DNA of 64,000 nt from Laspinema palackyanum D2c (lineage in GTDB: Bacteria > Cyanobacteriota > Cyanobacteriia > Cyanobacteriales > Laspinemataceae). Shown piece by piece: positions 1-7,700 of this stretch (position 1 is the stretch's first letter; each line of letters opens with the position of its first letter). The notes under the pieces are model-generated. The model did no database searches. It was given only the letters and a program-made list of their open reading frames with translations, and was not told the origin of the DNA. A program made the translations under genes and the position numbers. The stretch lies in contig NZ_JAMXFD010000030.1 in assembly GCF_025370875.1 (NCBI RefSeq), forward strand, positions 1 to 64,000. The letters are read 5' to 3'.

Positions 1-54
1 CGACCGTACCTACCGTATTGAGTTCAAAATACATACTTACAAGTATCCGCCTGA

Positions 55-630
55 CTAAGTTTTGTCAGTCAACCAGGTAAAATATTTACGAGTAGCAGCA
101 TTTTTCACGCCGCAAGCTTCGTTTGTTTTATTCAGAGGAAGCCCTGATCTGAGCCACTCATACCGTAACCACTGCTGCATCGGTAAGCGATCGCCATCCT
201 CTGTCGGTAATTCCACATTCCGAACGTAATGGACACAAACTTCAGTCACAATTGGAAACCGTCGAATCGTCTTGCTATTCACATTTCCGGCAATATGAGC
301 TACCCCTTTATCCCAAATATTAACTGAGCGATATTGCCAGCCATTTTTTGCTAATAAAGGGTGTACGGTTGCCCAACCGATTTCACTGCACCAAAACCAT
401 AAAGTGGTTTCGGGCAAACAAGAGTGAGACCATGCCTCAATGTGGCGATCGTACCAGTCTGCCAAGTGGGTTGGGGTCGGTGGATCACCGGGGAAAAGCC
501 CCAGCCCATAAGCCCCGTCAGACACAATCACCGTAGGCGCTTGCCAACATTCATAACGGGTTGCCACATCAGCATTCTCGATCTGGACGCCACCGATGGC
601 AGTAGTTGGGATAGGAGTCAAATCTTGCAT
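55..630 (-). pseudogene. Probable DNA methyltransferase fragment (N4/N6-type), 3' truncated
   Basis: 191 codons from an ATG at 630. The residues SDGAYGLGLFPGDPP near position 37 resemble the catalytic (D/N/S)PP(Y/F)-type motif region of N-4/N-6 adenine/cytosine methylases. The following WFWCSEIGW and CVHYVRN segments fit the same fold as I remember it. The C-terminal NEACGVKNAATRKYF looks like the start of a region that goes on further in full-length relatives, but here a stop follows six codons later and no continuation is visible in any frame to the window edge. I infer a truncated, probably inactive copy. No restriction endonuclease partner is visible. The family assignment is tentative. 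Confidence 0.4.
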
Positions 631-860
631 TGTTTAATTCAGTATCGCTGGATATGAAAGTTCTGGGTTGGGGGTGGCGATCGCCCCTCAACTCATACCG
701 GAAAGCGAAGGTTCTCGGGTTGAGGGACCGCGTTGCGCGAGGGACTACCCAACTCATACCGGAGAATCCCGCACTCGCCCTTGCCGTCCATTCCGTCCCG
801 CTTTGACGTATGATTAACATTTGAAATCCTTTTGTTATCATGACTGGCGAAATTAAGACT

Positions 861-950
861 ATGGATATTCTGACTGTAGGTTGGGCTGCTTTTTTAGGTG
901 TTTTTACTTTCTCCATCTCGATGGTAATTTGGGGCCGCAACGGTTTCTAG
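861..950 (+). CDS. petN: Cytochrome b6f complex subunit PetN
   Basis: A 29-residue single-span protein, [20 protein letters not shown] followed by MVIWGRNGF. It has the invariant WGRNG C-terminus and the usual PetN length of 29 residues. PetN is a small membrane subunit that stabilises the dimeric cytochrome b6f complex in thylakoids. An in-frame ATG at 840 would add seven residues (MTGEIKT), but the family starts at MDIL, so 861 is preferred. The stop codon lies at the edge of the inverted-repeat element at 951-1082, whose last hairpin could end the transcript. It stands alone, with no operon partner visible. Confidence 0.93.
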   Translation: MDILTVGWAAFLGVFTFSISMVIWGRNGF

Positions 951-1082
951 CAACATCCGGCGGGGGATTAATCCCCCGCCTCATAGCTAAAGTCGGTTAA
1001 AACCGACTAAAAATAAGACGTTCAGTCGGTTTCAACCGACTTAAGTTGTTAGACGGGGGTTTTAACCCCCGTCGGTTTTTGC
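951..1082. repeat. MITE-like element made of four nested palindromes (copy 1)
   Basis: Four perfect or near-perfect hairpins follow one another: ggcgggggattaatccccc with its closing gcc (959-980), agtcggttaaaaccgact (991-1008), agtcggtttcaaccgact (1024-1041) and a gacggggg/cccccgtc stem (1052-1073) followed by ggttttt. The outer ends are also complementary (caacatccggcggggg against cccccgtcggtttttg). A related element with the same ends lies at 26082-26219. The last hairpin plus T-run probably also works as a petN terminator. Confidence 0.75.
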
Positions 1083-1110
1083 CTATTAAATTTTGCCAAG
1101 GAGTCTAAAC

Positions 1111-1710
1111 ATGACTGGAAAGCGGATTTTAATGTTGGTGGGCGATTATGTGGAAGATTATGAAGTAATGGTCCCCTTTCAAGCGCTGCAAATGGTGGGC
1201 CATATTGTTCATGCCGTCTGTCCGGATAAGACTGCCGGGGAAACGGTTCGGACTGCAATTCACGATTTTGAAGGGGACCAAACCTACAGCGAAAAACCGG
1301 GTCACAATTTCGCCCTGAATGCAACGTTTGCGGAAGTGGATCCGGCGACTTATGATGCTTTGGTGATTCCCGGGGGACGTGCGCCGGAATACATTCGCCT
1401 GAATCAGCGGGTTTTGGAAATTACCCGTCATTTTGCTCAGGAAAATAAGCCGATCGCCTCGATCTGTCATGGATTACAACTGTTAGCGGCAGCGGATGTG
1501 CTGCAAGGGAAACGCTGCACCGCTTATCCCGCCTGTGGTCCCGATGTGACTCGCGCTGGGGGGACTTATGTGGCGATCGCCGTAGATGAGGCGATCGTGG
1601 ATGGCAATTTGGTCACGGCCCCCGCTTGGCCCGCTCATTCCGCTTGGTTGGCGGAATTTCTCAAGGTTTTAGGCACTAAAATCGAGCATCGCGACCTGGC
1701 GGCAGTTTAA
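1111..1710 (+). CDS. DJ-1/PfpI family protein
   Basis: 199 residues with the DJ-1/PfpI (class I glutamine amidotransferase-like) fold: a beta-strand start [15 protein letters not shown], the core [16 protein letters not shown], and the nucleophile elbow [16 protein letters not shown], whose Cys-His is the expected catalytic pair. Members include deglycases, chaperones and proteases, and the exact substrate cannot be read from the sequence. The start at 1111 is chosen because aaggag at 1097-1102 is well placed before this ATG; an upstream TTG at 1093 would overlap it. The gene is monocistronic and follows the repeat element downstream of petN. Confidence 0.88.
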   Translation: MTGKRILMLVGDYVEDYEVMVPFQALQMVGHIVHAVCPDKTAGETVRTAIHDFEGDQTYSEKPGHNFALNATFAEVDPATYDALVIPGGRAPEYIRLNQRVLEITRHFAQENKPIASICHGLQLLAAADVLQGKRCTAYPACGPDVTRAGGTYVAIAVDEAIVDGNLVTAPAWPAHSAWLAEFLKVLGTKIEHRDLAAV

Positions 1711-1723
1711 TCCTAAATCCGGG

Positions 1724-1960
1724 TTAGAACCACCCCCACCATCGCCCTAGAAATTGCCAAAAGCGATCGCCCCATTGGGCCGCACAGAGTCCGAAAAGGG
1801 TCCCTAATACTAAACTCCAGGCGACTGCACCTCCGGCAGTCATCCCATCCCAAAGGAAGAAAATCGCGATAAATATTCCGGCGATCGCCCCACAGACAAA
1901 TCGGACAATCCATCCGAAGAGATCCGGGCGACGCTTGGGATGGGGATGTTGCTGGGTCAT
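1724..1960 (-). CDS. Small two-helix membrane protein, unknown function
   Basis: 78 residues. A short basic N-terminus (QQHPHPKRRPDL) precedes two hydrophobic stretches, roughly residues 16-38 and 44-62, and a Trp-rich end. The Gly-rich spacing of the helices (GAIAGIF, GAVAWSLVLGTLFG) suggests packed membrane helices. It converges on the DJ-1 gene, with only 13 bases between their stops. I do not recognise a family. A G+A-rich sequence (gaggaatcc) precedes the ATG and may be its ribosome binding site. Confidence 0.6.
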   Translation of the reverse strand: MTQQHPHPKRRPDLFGWIVRFVCGAIAGIFIAIFFLWDGMTAGGAVAWSLVLGTLFGLCAAQWGDRFWQFLGRWWGWF

Positions 1961-2095
1961 GATGGATTCCTCTTGATTTGGGTCCTTTCCCGCCTTCTAT
2001 ATCATACTTTTGGCAAGTTGGTGACGATATTTACAAAAATTTATTAAAAACCGCGTCATAATCAGAATCATAAGAAACCATCTGGAGGAAAATCT

Positions 2096-2536
2096 ATGAG
2101 TTTAGCTAAATCTGTTAAAATCCGGCCTTTAGAAACCATGCAGTCTGGAATGACTGAGTTTTATACTCCTCAGTCAAGTCATGAAACCATGTTAGTCCAG
2201 GTGAAAGCGCGGACCTGCGATGATTTATTCGTCCATCATTTTCAGACGGATCAATTGCTGGTGGTCCGGGGCAGTTTTGTGTTAATAGTGTTACAGAATC
2301 GTCAATATCGCTATATTCCTTTGAGCGATCGCTATCCGGCAGTGGTGACGATTCCTCCGGGGGTTCCCCATAGTGCGATTAATTTCAGCGATGAACCCTG
2401 TCTGGTGGTGAATGCAGTCTTACGAAATGGAGACCCCAATCCCCGAGATTATCGCCCGATGAAACCCCGGATTCCTTATGATTTAGTCGCGGCGCGATCG
2501 GCGTTGGATCAGATGATTAGTCCTGTTGTTGCTTAA
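2096..2536 (+). CDS. Cupin-fold protein
   Basis: 146 residues resembling small RmlC-like cupins: LLVVRGSFVLIVLQNRQYRY and PLSDRYPAVVTIPPGVPHSAIN match the two cupin motif regions, with PPGVPH carrying the usual His. No fused domain is present, so the ligand is unknown. A strong Shine-Dalgarno (ggagga, about 2084) precedes the ATG. The downstream DUF167 gene begins three bases after the stop, so the two are very probably cotranscribed together with the ABC-2 permease that follows. Confidence 0.7.
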   Translation: MSLAKSVKIRPLETMQSGMTEFYTPQSSHETMLVQVKARTCDDLFVHHFQTDQLLVVRGSFVLIVLQNRQYRYIPLSDRYPAVVTIPPGVPHSAINFSDEPCLVVNAVLRNGDPNPRDYRPMKPRIPYDLVAARSALDQMISPVVA

Positions 2537-2539
2537 ATT

Positions 2540-2761
2540 GTGCCACTCTACCGAATTAAAGTTAAACCCAATTCTAAACAGCAGCAGATTACGGAAGAAG
2601 CTGATGGCAGTTTGACGATTCGTCTGAAATCCCCTCCCGTTGATGGCAAGGCGAATGCAGAGTTAATTAAACTGTTGGCGGATAAATTTGAAGTTCCCAA
2701 ATCAGCGATTGTGATTAAATCGGGTGTTTCTTCTCGAAATAAACTCGTGGAAGTGTTGTAA
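2540..2761 (+). CDS. DUF167 (YggU) family protein
   Basis: 73 residues with the complete DUF167 pattern: [13 protein letters not shown], then [20 protein letters not shown], and [21 protein letters not shown] at the end. The length is typical of YggU-type proteins, whose biochemical role is still not established. The start is a GTG only three bases after the cupin stop, which implies translational coupling. Confidence 0.88.
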   Translation: MPLYRIKVKPNSKQQQITEEADGSLTIRLKSPPVDGKANAELIKLLADKFEVPKSAIVIKSGVSSRNKLVEVL

Positions 2762-2797
2762 AACTGAAGAAGGAAAACAAGACAACAAGCGGGTATT

Positions 2798-3622
2798 GTG
2801 GCATCTGAACTTAGATTAAAACCGGAAGTGACTTCTGGGCGATCGCGATCGCCTCTATCCACCCTCTGGGACGATAGTATCACGATTTTATGGGGAGACT
2901 GGCTCGATTTACGGGTGCGGGTGGTCCAAGTGGCCGCCTCGGGCCTGGTTTCTCCTTTGATTTATATCCTAGCATTTGGTTTAGGGTTAGGAAATACCAT
3001 GCGATCGGGCATGGGTGGGGGAAATAGTTACCTAGAATTCATGTTACCAGGAATGGTCGCCCTGTCTTCCATGACGATCTGTTTTGCCGGGACGGTTTTT
3101 TCCATTTGTGGGAAACGTTTATTTACCAAAAACTTTGAAGAAATGCTGCTGGTGCCGATTCATCCTCTTTCCTTATATCTCGGCAAAATGATGGCCGGAA
3201 TTTTGCGCGGGTTGATGACATCGGGTTCCGTCCTCTTGGTTGCCATTCTGTTTACTGGCAAAATTTGGAGTTTCCTCAACCCCTTATTTTTACTGTTGTT
3301 GTTGCTGAATTGTGCCGTCTTTTCGGGATTGGGTGTTTTGGTGGGATTAACGGTAAAATCCTTAGAAAGTGTGGGAATTTATAACAATTTTATCATTGTC
3401 CCCATGTCGTTTTTAGGCGCTACTTTTTTTGACCCAACCCAATTACCGGCAGCCCTAAAAGTGGTGGTCTATCTGTTGCCTTTGACCTATACGAGTATTG
3501 GATTAAGGGCGGCAGCTTATGATATGAGTCAGTTTCCCTGGTATAGTATTGTAGTTCTGGCAATTATTGCCGTGGGATTATCCATTCTCGGAGCCCGCCA
3601 GTTTGCCAATCAGCAGGATTAG
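2798..3622 (+). CDS. ABC-2 type transporter permease
   Basis: 274 residues with six hydrophobic segments (about 48-68, 82-108, 130-155, 165-190, 200-230, 245-265) and the ABC-2 family signature region LPLTYTSIGLRAAAYDM before the last helix. ABC-2 permeases export drugs, polysaccharides or lipids in partnership with a separate ATPase, and no ATPase gene is adjacent, so substrate and partner are unknown. The start is a GTG at 2798, 36 bases after the DUF167 gene, suggesting a three-gene operon. No better ATG lies upstream of the first helix. Confidence 0.82.
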   Translation: MASELRLKPEVTSGRSRSPLSTLWDDSITILWGDWLDLRVRVVQVAASGLVSPLIYILAFGLGLGNTMRSGMGGGNSYLEFMLPGMVALSSMTICFAGTVFSICGKRLFTKNFEEMLLVPIHPLSLYLGKMMAGILRGLMTSGSVLLVAILFTGKIWSFLNPLFLLLLLLNCAVFSGLGVLVGLTVKSLESVGIYNNFIIVPMSFLGATFFDPTQLPAALKVVVYLLPLTYTSIGLRAAAYDMSQFPWYSIVVLAIIAVGLSILGARQFANQQD

Positions 3623-3649
3623 AAATTCCTTGCTTTGAAGGTAGATCTA

Positions 3650-3765
3650 CATGAAGAAAGCCCGCGCTTCGACCCCCTACGACGGGGCTCAGGACAGGCT
3701 TCGACGGGGCTCAGGACAGGCTTGGCTCAGGACAGGCGTGACTCAGCACAGGTCTGCGCGGGCTA
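3650..3765. repeat. Interspersed repeat built from gcttcgacggggctcaggaca units
   Basis: Between the permease and the J-domain/HNH island there are tandem partial copies of a ttcgacggggctcaggacag unit (about 3680-3740), enclosed by cccgcgc...gcgcggg arms. The same unit family occurs at 9515-9600 and 29375-29535. It is probably a non-autonomous repeat, and no reading frame is evident in it. Confidence 0.65.
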
Positions 3766-3818
3766 AAACTGAAACCTCTAGATCCGGATGGCAATAAACT
3801 AAGGACACTAACGAGAAC

Positions 3819-4850
3819 TTAATCTTTACTTTCAGGTAATGTTCCTTGTAATTGAGCCAATTTAATCATTAGAACTCCTCGCTTATTGTGCAAGGTTAAG
3901 ATTAATTCATGCTTTTCTGGATAGAGCCTCTCCACATAATCAATGAAGTCGTCTATTGTACAAGTTGTGTTGGTTCCTCCATTCCATTGATGAAAATTTT
4001 CATGCACTCTTTTATCAATTGTTAATATGTTATCTGGCTCGTCGCTAAGATAATGGTAAGTATTTTTATCATAAAGATGATGACCAACTAATTCAATTAG
4101 TTCGTTATACTTATCTCTATAAGCTCCAGTCACCTGACAAGTTTTCTTATCTCTACTTTTGGCAAAGTTTACAGCTTTGCGAATTTGTTCTTGAGTTGGA
4201 GAAGGCTTGATCGCCAGAAATTTTAATACAGGAGGAGCAACTGTAGGAACCCTTTTACAATAATCCCGCCTCTGCTCTGAGCGCAATTTTAATGACAATT
4301 CTATACTAAGTTTTTCTAATCCAGACAAAGAGAAGAAGGTTATGCCTTCATAATATTCAAAGTCTATATTCATTCTCATTGGGTCTTCAGATTTTTGAAT
4401 ATCTTTAAATGCCTTCTGTAACCTAAGGGAAGTTGTAATAAATATCCGTATTACATCTTCTCGACTAAGCCAGTGGCGTTGATTTCTGAAAACTAAAGAA
4501 GAACTATTTTGATATAGCGCCGTCCGAACCCTTCTATCTATTTGATTAAGACGATAGTTATCTAGTAATGCAATTACTCTTTTGAGGGAAAATTCAGTGG
4601 CTCCACCGCTCAAATCTAGATAGCTTGCAATAGCCAACGCCCCTTCACGAGAAAATATCCTAATCGGCTGTTGCTTGTTTACATAATTTTGAACTACAAA
4701 ATGCAAGCATTCTTTGATTTGAATACTTTCATCAGTCGATGCCTGTAAACAATCAACTATTTCGTCAAAAGCTTGTTGCGGTAGTTCTAAAGCTTGAGCA
4801 AGCTTAGTTTCTTCAATATAGAAAACTTCTCTATCAAAATTCATGATCAA
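3819..4850 (-). CDS. HNH nuclease-like protein with N-terminal helical region
   Basis: 343 residues, product uncertain. The C-terminal third shows an HNH-like pattern: C238-x2-TG, paired H257-H258 in LVGHHLYDKN, N274 in EPDNILTID, then H283 and H287 in RVHENFHQW. The N-terminal part contains RIFSREGALAIASYLD, resembling the DNA-binding helix seen in phage BRO/antirepressor-like proteins. The middle is charged and helical. The ATG overlaps the last four bases of the J-domain gene, so the two are translationally coupled. The pair is visibly richer in A+T than its neighbours and holds no HIP1 octamer. I infer an acquired nuclease module; activity and target are unknown. Confidence 0.55.
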   Translation of the reverse strand: MIMNFDREVFYIEETKLAQALELPQQAFDEIVDCLQASTDESIQIKECLHFVVQNYVNKQQPIRIFSREGALAIASYLDLSGGATEFSLKRVIALLDNYRLNQIDRRVRTALYQNSSSLVFRNQRHWLSREDVIRIFITTSLRLQKAFKDIQKSEDPMRMNIDFEYYEGITFFSLSGLEKLSIELSLKLRSEQRRDYCKRVPTVAPPVLKFLAIKPSPTQEQIRKAVNFAKSRDKKTCQVTGAYRDKYNELIELVGHHLYDKNTYHYLSDEPDNILTIDKRVHENFHQWNGGTNTTCTIDDFIDYVERLYPEKHELILTLHNKRGVLMIKLAQLQGTLPESKD

Positions 4851-5398
4851 AATCCAGCAATTATACTCTTATACATATTTTCCACTTCCTCAAAAATTGC
4901 TCGATCACCCGTTACCAAATTATCAGGATGATAAATTTTGGATAGTTGATAGTAAGCAGTTTTAACATCATTCTTCGTGGCAGTTTGGGGATTTAGACCA
5001 AATACTTGCCAGGGCTTAAAGTATTTAAAGATATCAATTCCATTAATACAACCATATCCTTCCTGGCTTTGCTCATTTGGAAGAATACCCACAAATTTTC
5101 GATATAGTGTTTCCCAAGTTGGTTTTAAGCGAAAGTTTAATTTGCCCATGCCATCCGTAGCCATCCTGAATGCACCAGATTTTTTCAACTCTGATGTATC
5201 CTTTACGCTAAAACGCTCATAGATAGCTTGTTTTAGGTCATTAGTCTTCAGCGACTGAGCTTTCTTACTTGACTTTTCTTTTGATATCTCAAGAACGAAA
5301 TAGGCAAACTCCTCCAAAAGTTTGGAGTCAACCTGCCTGACTTGAGCAAGACGATCTATCTCAGTCTTTACTTGGGGAGCTAGAACTACCTGTGGCAT
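4847..5398 (-). CDS. J-domain (DnaJ-like) protein, C-terminal J domain
   Basis: 183 residues. The C-terminal 55 residues form a compact J domain: KPWQVFGLNPQTATKNDVKT, AYYQLSKIYHPDN with the diagnostic HPD at 157-159, and a helix IV-like FEEVENMYKSI. J domains recruit and stimulate Hsp70. The first ~75 residues are charged and helical, and residues 76-125 are an unrecognised segment. In ordinary DnaJ proteins the J domain is N-terminal, so a C-terminal position on a small unknown domain is unusual. The gene heads a two-gene operon with the HNH-like protein. The ATG at 5398 gives the full helical N-terminus; the next Met would be at residue 79. Confidence 0.65.
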   Translation of the reverse strand: MPQVVLAPQVKTEIDRLAQVRQVDSKLLEEFAYFVLEISKEKSSKKAQSLKTNDLKQAIYERFSVKDTSELKKSGAFRMATDGMGKLNFRLKPTWETLYRKFVGILPNEQSQEGYGCINGIDIFKYFKPWQVFGLNPQTATKNDVKTAYYQLSKIYHPDNLVTGDRAIFEEVENMYKSIIAGF

Positions 5399-5454
5399 GG
5401 GAGTACCAACACAATTTTATTTTATCCATTATACCAAGACATTTATTGTAAGTC

Positions 5455-5545
5455 AAGCGCAGGGCTGGGAGCATCCCAGTTTTTCATTCAGTAGAAATAC
5501 TTAAAGAAAAGGCCCGATTCAGATAAGCACAGCGCAACCTTAGCG
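5455..5545. repeat. Short intergenic segment with ctgggagcatcccag hairpin
   Basis: The segment upstream of the J-domain gene contains the perfect palindrome ctgggagcatcccag near 5466, then cattcagtagaaatactt and a cggtt-poor spacer. It has the look of a dispersed cyanobacterial repeat and bounds the A+T-rich island on its other side, but I see only this copy in the window. Confidence 0.35.
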
Positions 5546-5567
5546 GTAATCCTAAATATGTAATGAT

Positions 5568-5618
5568 TCATGATTTAGCAAATAATTTACGGAATTGTGC
5601 CGTAGTCCGAGACTTCAT
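5568..5618 (-). pseudogene. RelE/HigB-type toxin remnant, 16 codons
   Basis: An ATG at 5618 overlaps the antitoxin stop in an ATGA arrangement and opens a frame reading MKSRTTAQFRKLFAKS, then a stop. The beginning matches the start of RelE/ParE-superfamily toxins as I remember them (MKSRTT.xFRK.FAKLP), which normally run about 90 residues. No continuation is found in the bases that follow, so the toxin gene has been cut off and replaced by unrelated sequence. Confidence 0.55.
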
Positions 5619-5833
5619 AGGGTCTCGGGATCGAGTTCTTGGGTTTTACCGGCGTGATACTCCGTCATTGCTGAAGAGGCGAGTTGGGCAAGGAGATCGG
5701 GCGATCGCGAGAAGGATTCATCCCAGCGTTGCTCCTCCTCAATTTCTGCCAAAATCACCGACGCGATCGCATCTTGTTCCGTTTCCGGTAAAGCCTGCAT
5801 CAGGGCAATTGCTCGTTCAAGTAACTCAGTCAT
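5615..5833 (-). CDS. Putative type II antitoxin, orphaned
   Basis: 72 residues, acidic and helical: MTELLERAIALMQALPETEQ, DAIASVILAEIEEEQRWDESF, ending KTQELDPETL. This is the pattern of the small acidic antitoxins that precede RelE/HigB-like toxins in cyanobacteria; they normally bind and neutralise the toxin and repress their own promoter. The expected toxin gene starts in the 4-base overlap but is truncated after 16 codons, so this antitoxin is probably an orphan. Confidence 0.65.
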   Translation of the reverse strand: MTELLERAIALMQALPETEQDAIASVILAEIEEEQRWDESFSRSPDLLAQLASSAMTEYHAGKTQELDPETL

Positions 5834-6106
5834 GGCGATTACTTAATTATAAAAAATTTAGTTTATCCATTATAGCAGTTTTGATGTTATAAATTGCCCC
5901 CGAATGTTAGACAGGCGTTGGACTGTTTGGATGCGGGGATTGGGTTTGGGGAGAACGGTACAGAAAAGCGATCGCCCAGTCGTGATTCCAACGAGATGCC
6001 TGAGTATCGACAATTGTCTTTGTTTTAAGTTCGGTCGGAGGCGATCGCTTTTGTATTTATCCCATTTCGGGGGAAGTTAGGCGGGGCAATATTCCCCTGT
6101 TTAGGA

Positions 6107-6460
6107 TTAAAGTCTTGCCAACAGGTTAAACAGGATGGAGTTGATAAAGCTGAGGGCTAAGGTCCCGATGAGGGCACTCCAAAATCCCCAACGGAGGCGA
6201 AATCCCGTCACTAACCAAGCGGCTAATCCAAAGATAATCGCATTGATAATAAGGCTGAACAATCCTAGGGTTAGGAAGGTTATTGGGAAAGCTAAAACCT
6301 GTAAAATTGGCTTAATCAGCGCATTTAATACGCCAAATACGGCAGCGGAAATTAAGGCTTTTTGAAATCCATCTATTTCTACGCCGGTGGGCAGTTTAGA
6401 AATAATAAACAAGCTGATTGAGGTGATGAGCCAGGTAATGAGCAAGCTAACGATATCCAT
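6107..6460 (-). CDS. Phage holin family protein (DUF/PF04020-like, four TM)
   Basis: 117 residues with four hydrophobic helices and the family landmarks LPTGVEIDGFQKALISAAVF, GVLNALIKPIL, LTLGLFSLIINA and GFWSALIGTLALS. This family of small bacterial membrane proteins is named after mycobacterial holins, but in free-living bacteria no lysis role is established. The length is typical. The gene stands alone; neither flank suggests a prophage. Confidence 0.85.
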   Translation of the reverse strand: MDIVSLLITWLITSISLFIISKLPTGVEIDGFQKALISAAVFGVLNALIKPILQVLAFPITFLTLGLFSLIINAIIFGLAAWLVTGFRLRWGFWSALIGTLALSFINSILFNLLARL

Positions 6461-6690
6461 GAGAATGTCTCCTATTGATCGCCTAAAGGATTATGATACA
6501 GGGAAAGCAGGATTTCTGCTGGGACAATTGGATATTCTGTCTCGGCAGGAGAAATCCGCACTCCCTGGACAGGTTATACAGACGGTAGGCTGTCTGGTGG
6601 AGGTTGCTTGGGATTGATACAGAAAATTTATATAACTGAGGCGATCGCCCGGTTTTCTTGGGTGTCGGTACCGCATGAAATCGATGAGGA

Positions 6691-6759
6691 CAAGAAACCG
6701 GGTTTCTGGCACGAATTTCTGGCAAATTAGCAGAAATTTTGACAAGAAATCCGGTTTCT
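6691..6759. repeat. Interspersed repeat with aagaaaccgggtttct palindromes
   Basis: Within the 334-base gap at 6461-6794, two copies of an aagaaaNccggNtttct palindrome (6693-6707 and 6744-6759) frame a short A+T-rich spacer. Similar paired arms occur at 23206-23276 and 38762-38830, and a single arm at about 29648-29665. No gene is evident in the gap. Confidence 0.6.
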
Positions 6760-6794
6760 AATGGCGAGTGTCCCTCTGCGCGCAGGGTCCGGGA

Positions 6795-7634
6795 TTAGGG
6801 GTGATGAAGTGGGCGATGGCGGAGGAGGGAGTGGGGTTTTTCTAAACCATGTGCTTCCATTAGGGGTGCATCTGCCATGACGACATCGGGACTGCCGGTG
6901 GTGATGATCCGTCCTTCGTCCATGAGAATGACCCGATCGCACACTTCGAGAATCAGTTCTAAATCGTGAGAGGAAATGAGTACGGTTTCCTGGGATGCTT
7001 GCAAAAAGTGGATTAAACGCCGACGGGCTCGCAAATCTAGGTTGGCGCTGGGTTCATCATAGAGGATAATTTGGGGTTGCATGGCTAGAACTGTGGCGAT
7101 CGCCACCATCCGCTTTTGTCCGCCAGAAAGATGGTGGGGGGGACGAGTTTCTAGGTCCCGGACTCCCGTTAAGTCGAGGGCGGTTCTAACGCGATCGCTC
7201 AATTCTGACCCAGACAGTCCCATATTTTGCGGTCCAAACGCCACATCATCCCAGACGGAGGCAGAGAAGAGTTGATCGTTGGGGTTTTGAAAAACTAAGC
7301 CAATTTCCGGACGGAATTCACCCGGGATAACGGGGTGATTAAAGAGGGTGATTTGGCCTGAAATGGGCTTGAGAATGCCACAAATGGATAAAAATAAACT
7401 GGTTTTGCCTGCACCATTGGACCCAATCAGTCCCACACGATCGCCGGGGTGGATTCGCAGACTGATGTTCTGTAAAACGTCGGCTTTATCCGGGTAGGAA
7501 AAGCAGAGTTCATCAATGGCGACTGCCACATTCTCCCGGTTTCGCACCACAGAATTCGATGAGACTTCTAAAAGATTCCCGGGGAGATTATCTGCGAGGT
7601 TGTTAGAGGTTAAAGGTTCTATCTGTTCTTTCAT
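6795..7634 (-). CDS. ECF transporter ATP-binding subunit (CbiO/NikO type)
   Basis: 279 residues. It is an ABC ATPase: Walker A GSNGAGKTS, ABC signature LSGGQKRM, Walker B IILYDEPSANLD and the switch His in LISSHDLELI. The QNPNDQLFSASVWDDVAFGP stretch is typical of energy-coupling-factor ATPases (CbiO/EcfA). It powers uptake of Co2+ or Ni2+ with the CbiQ- and CbiM-like subunits encoded at 8658-10266. I take the ATG at 7634 as start; a TTG at 7655 would add seven residues. Unlike most such clusters, the ATPase is separated from cbiQ by an opposite-strand channel gene. Confidence 0.85.
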   Translation of the reverse strand: MKEQIEPLTSNNLADNLPGNLLEVSSNSVVRNRENVAVAIDELCFSYPDKADVLQNISLRIHPGDRVGLIGSNGAGKTSLFLSICGILKPISGQITLFNHPVIPGEFRPEIGLVFQNPNDQLFSASVWDDVAFGPQNMGLSGSELSDRVRTALDLTGVRDLETRPPHHLSGGQKRMVAIATVLAMQPQIILYDEPSANLDLRARRRLIHFLQASQETVLISSHDLELILEVCDRVILMDEGRIITTGSPDVVMADAPLMEAHGLEKPHSLLRHRPLHHP

Positions 7635-7700
7635 CGGATATGATAGGATGAGCAATAGTGCGGTTAATTTTTTAAAGCGTCATGAGTTAAATCACACATC

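Noticed and set aside
569-940. 123-codon minus-strand frame opposite petN
   Set aside because: It overlaps petN antisense and the methylase-like gene and has no recognisable domain.
6107-6460. Prophage lysis gene
   Set aside because: The holin-family name is historical; no other phage genes surround it, and the family is common in non-phage chromosomes.
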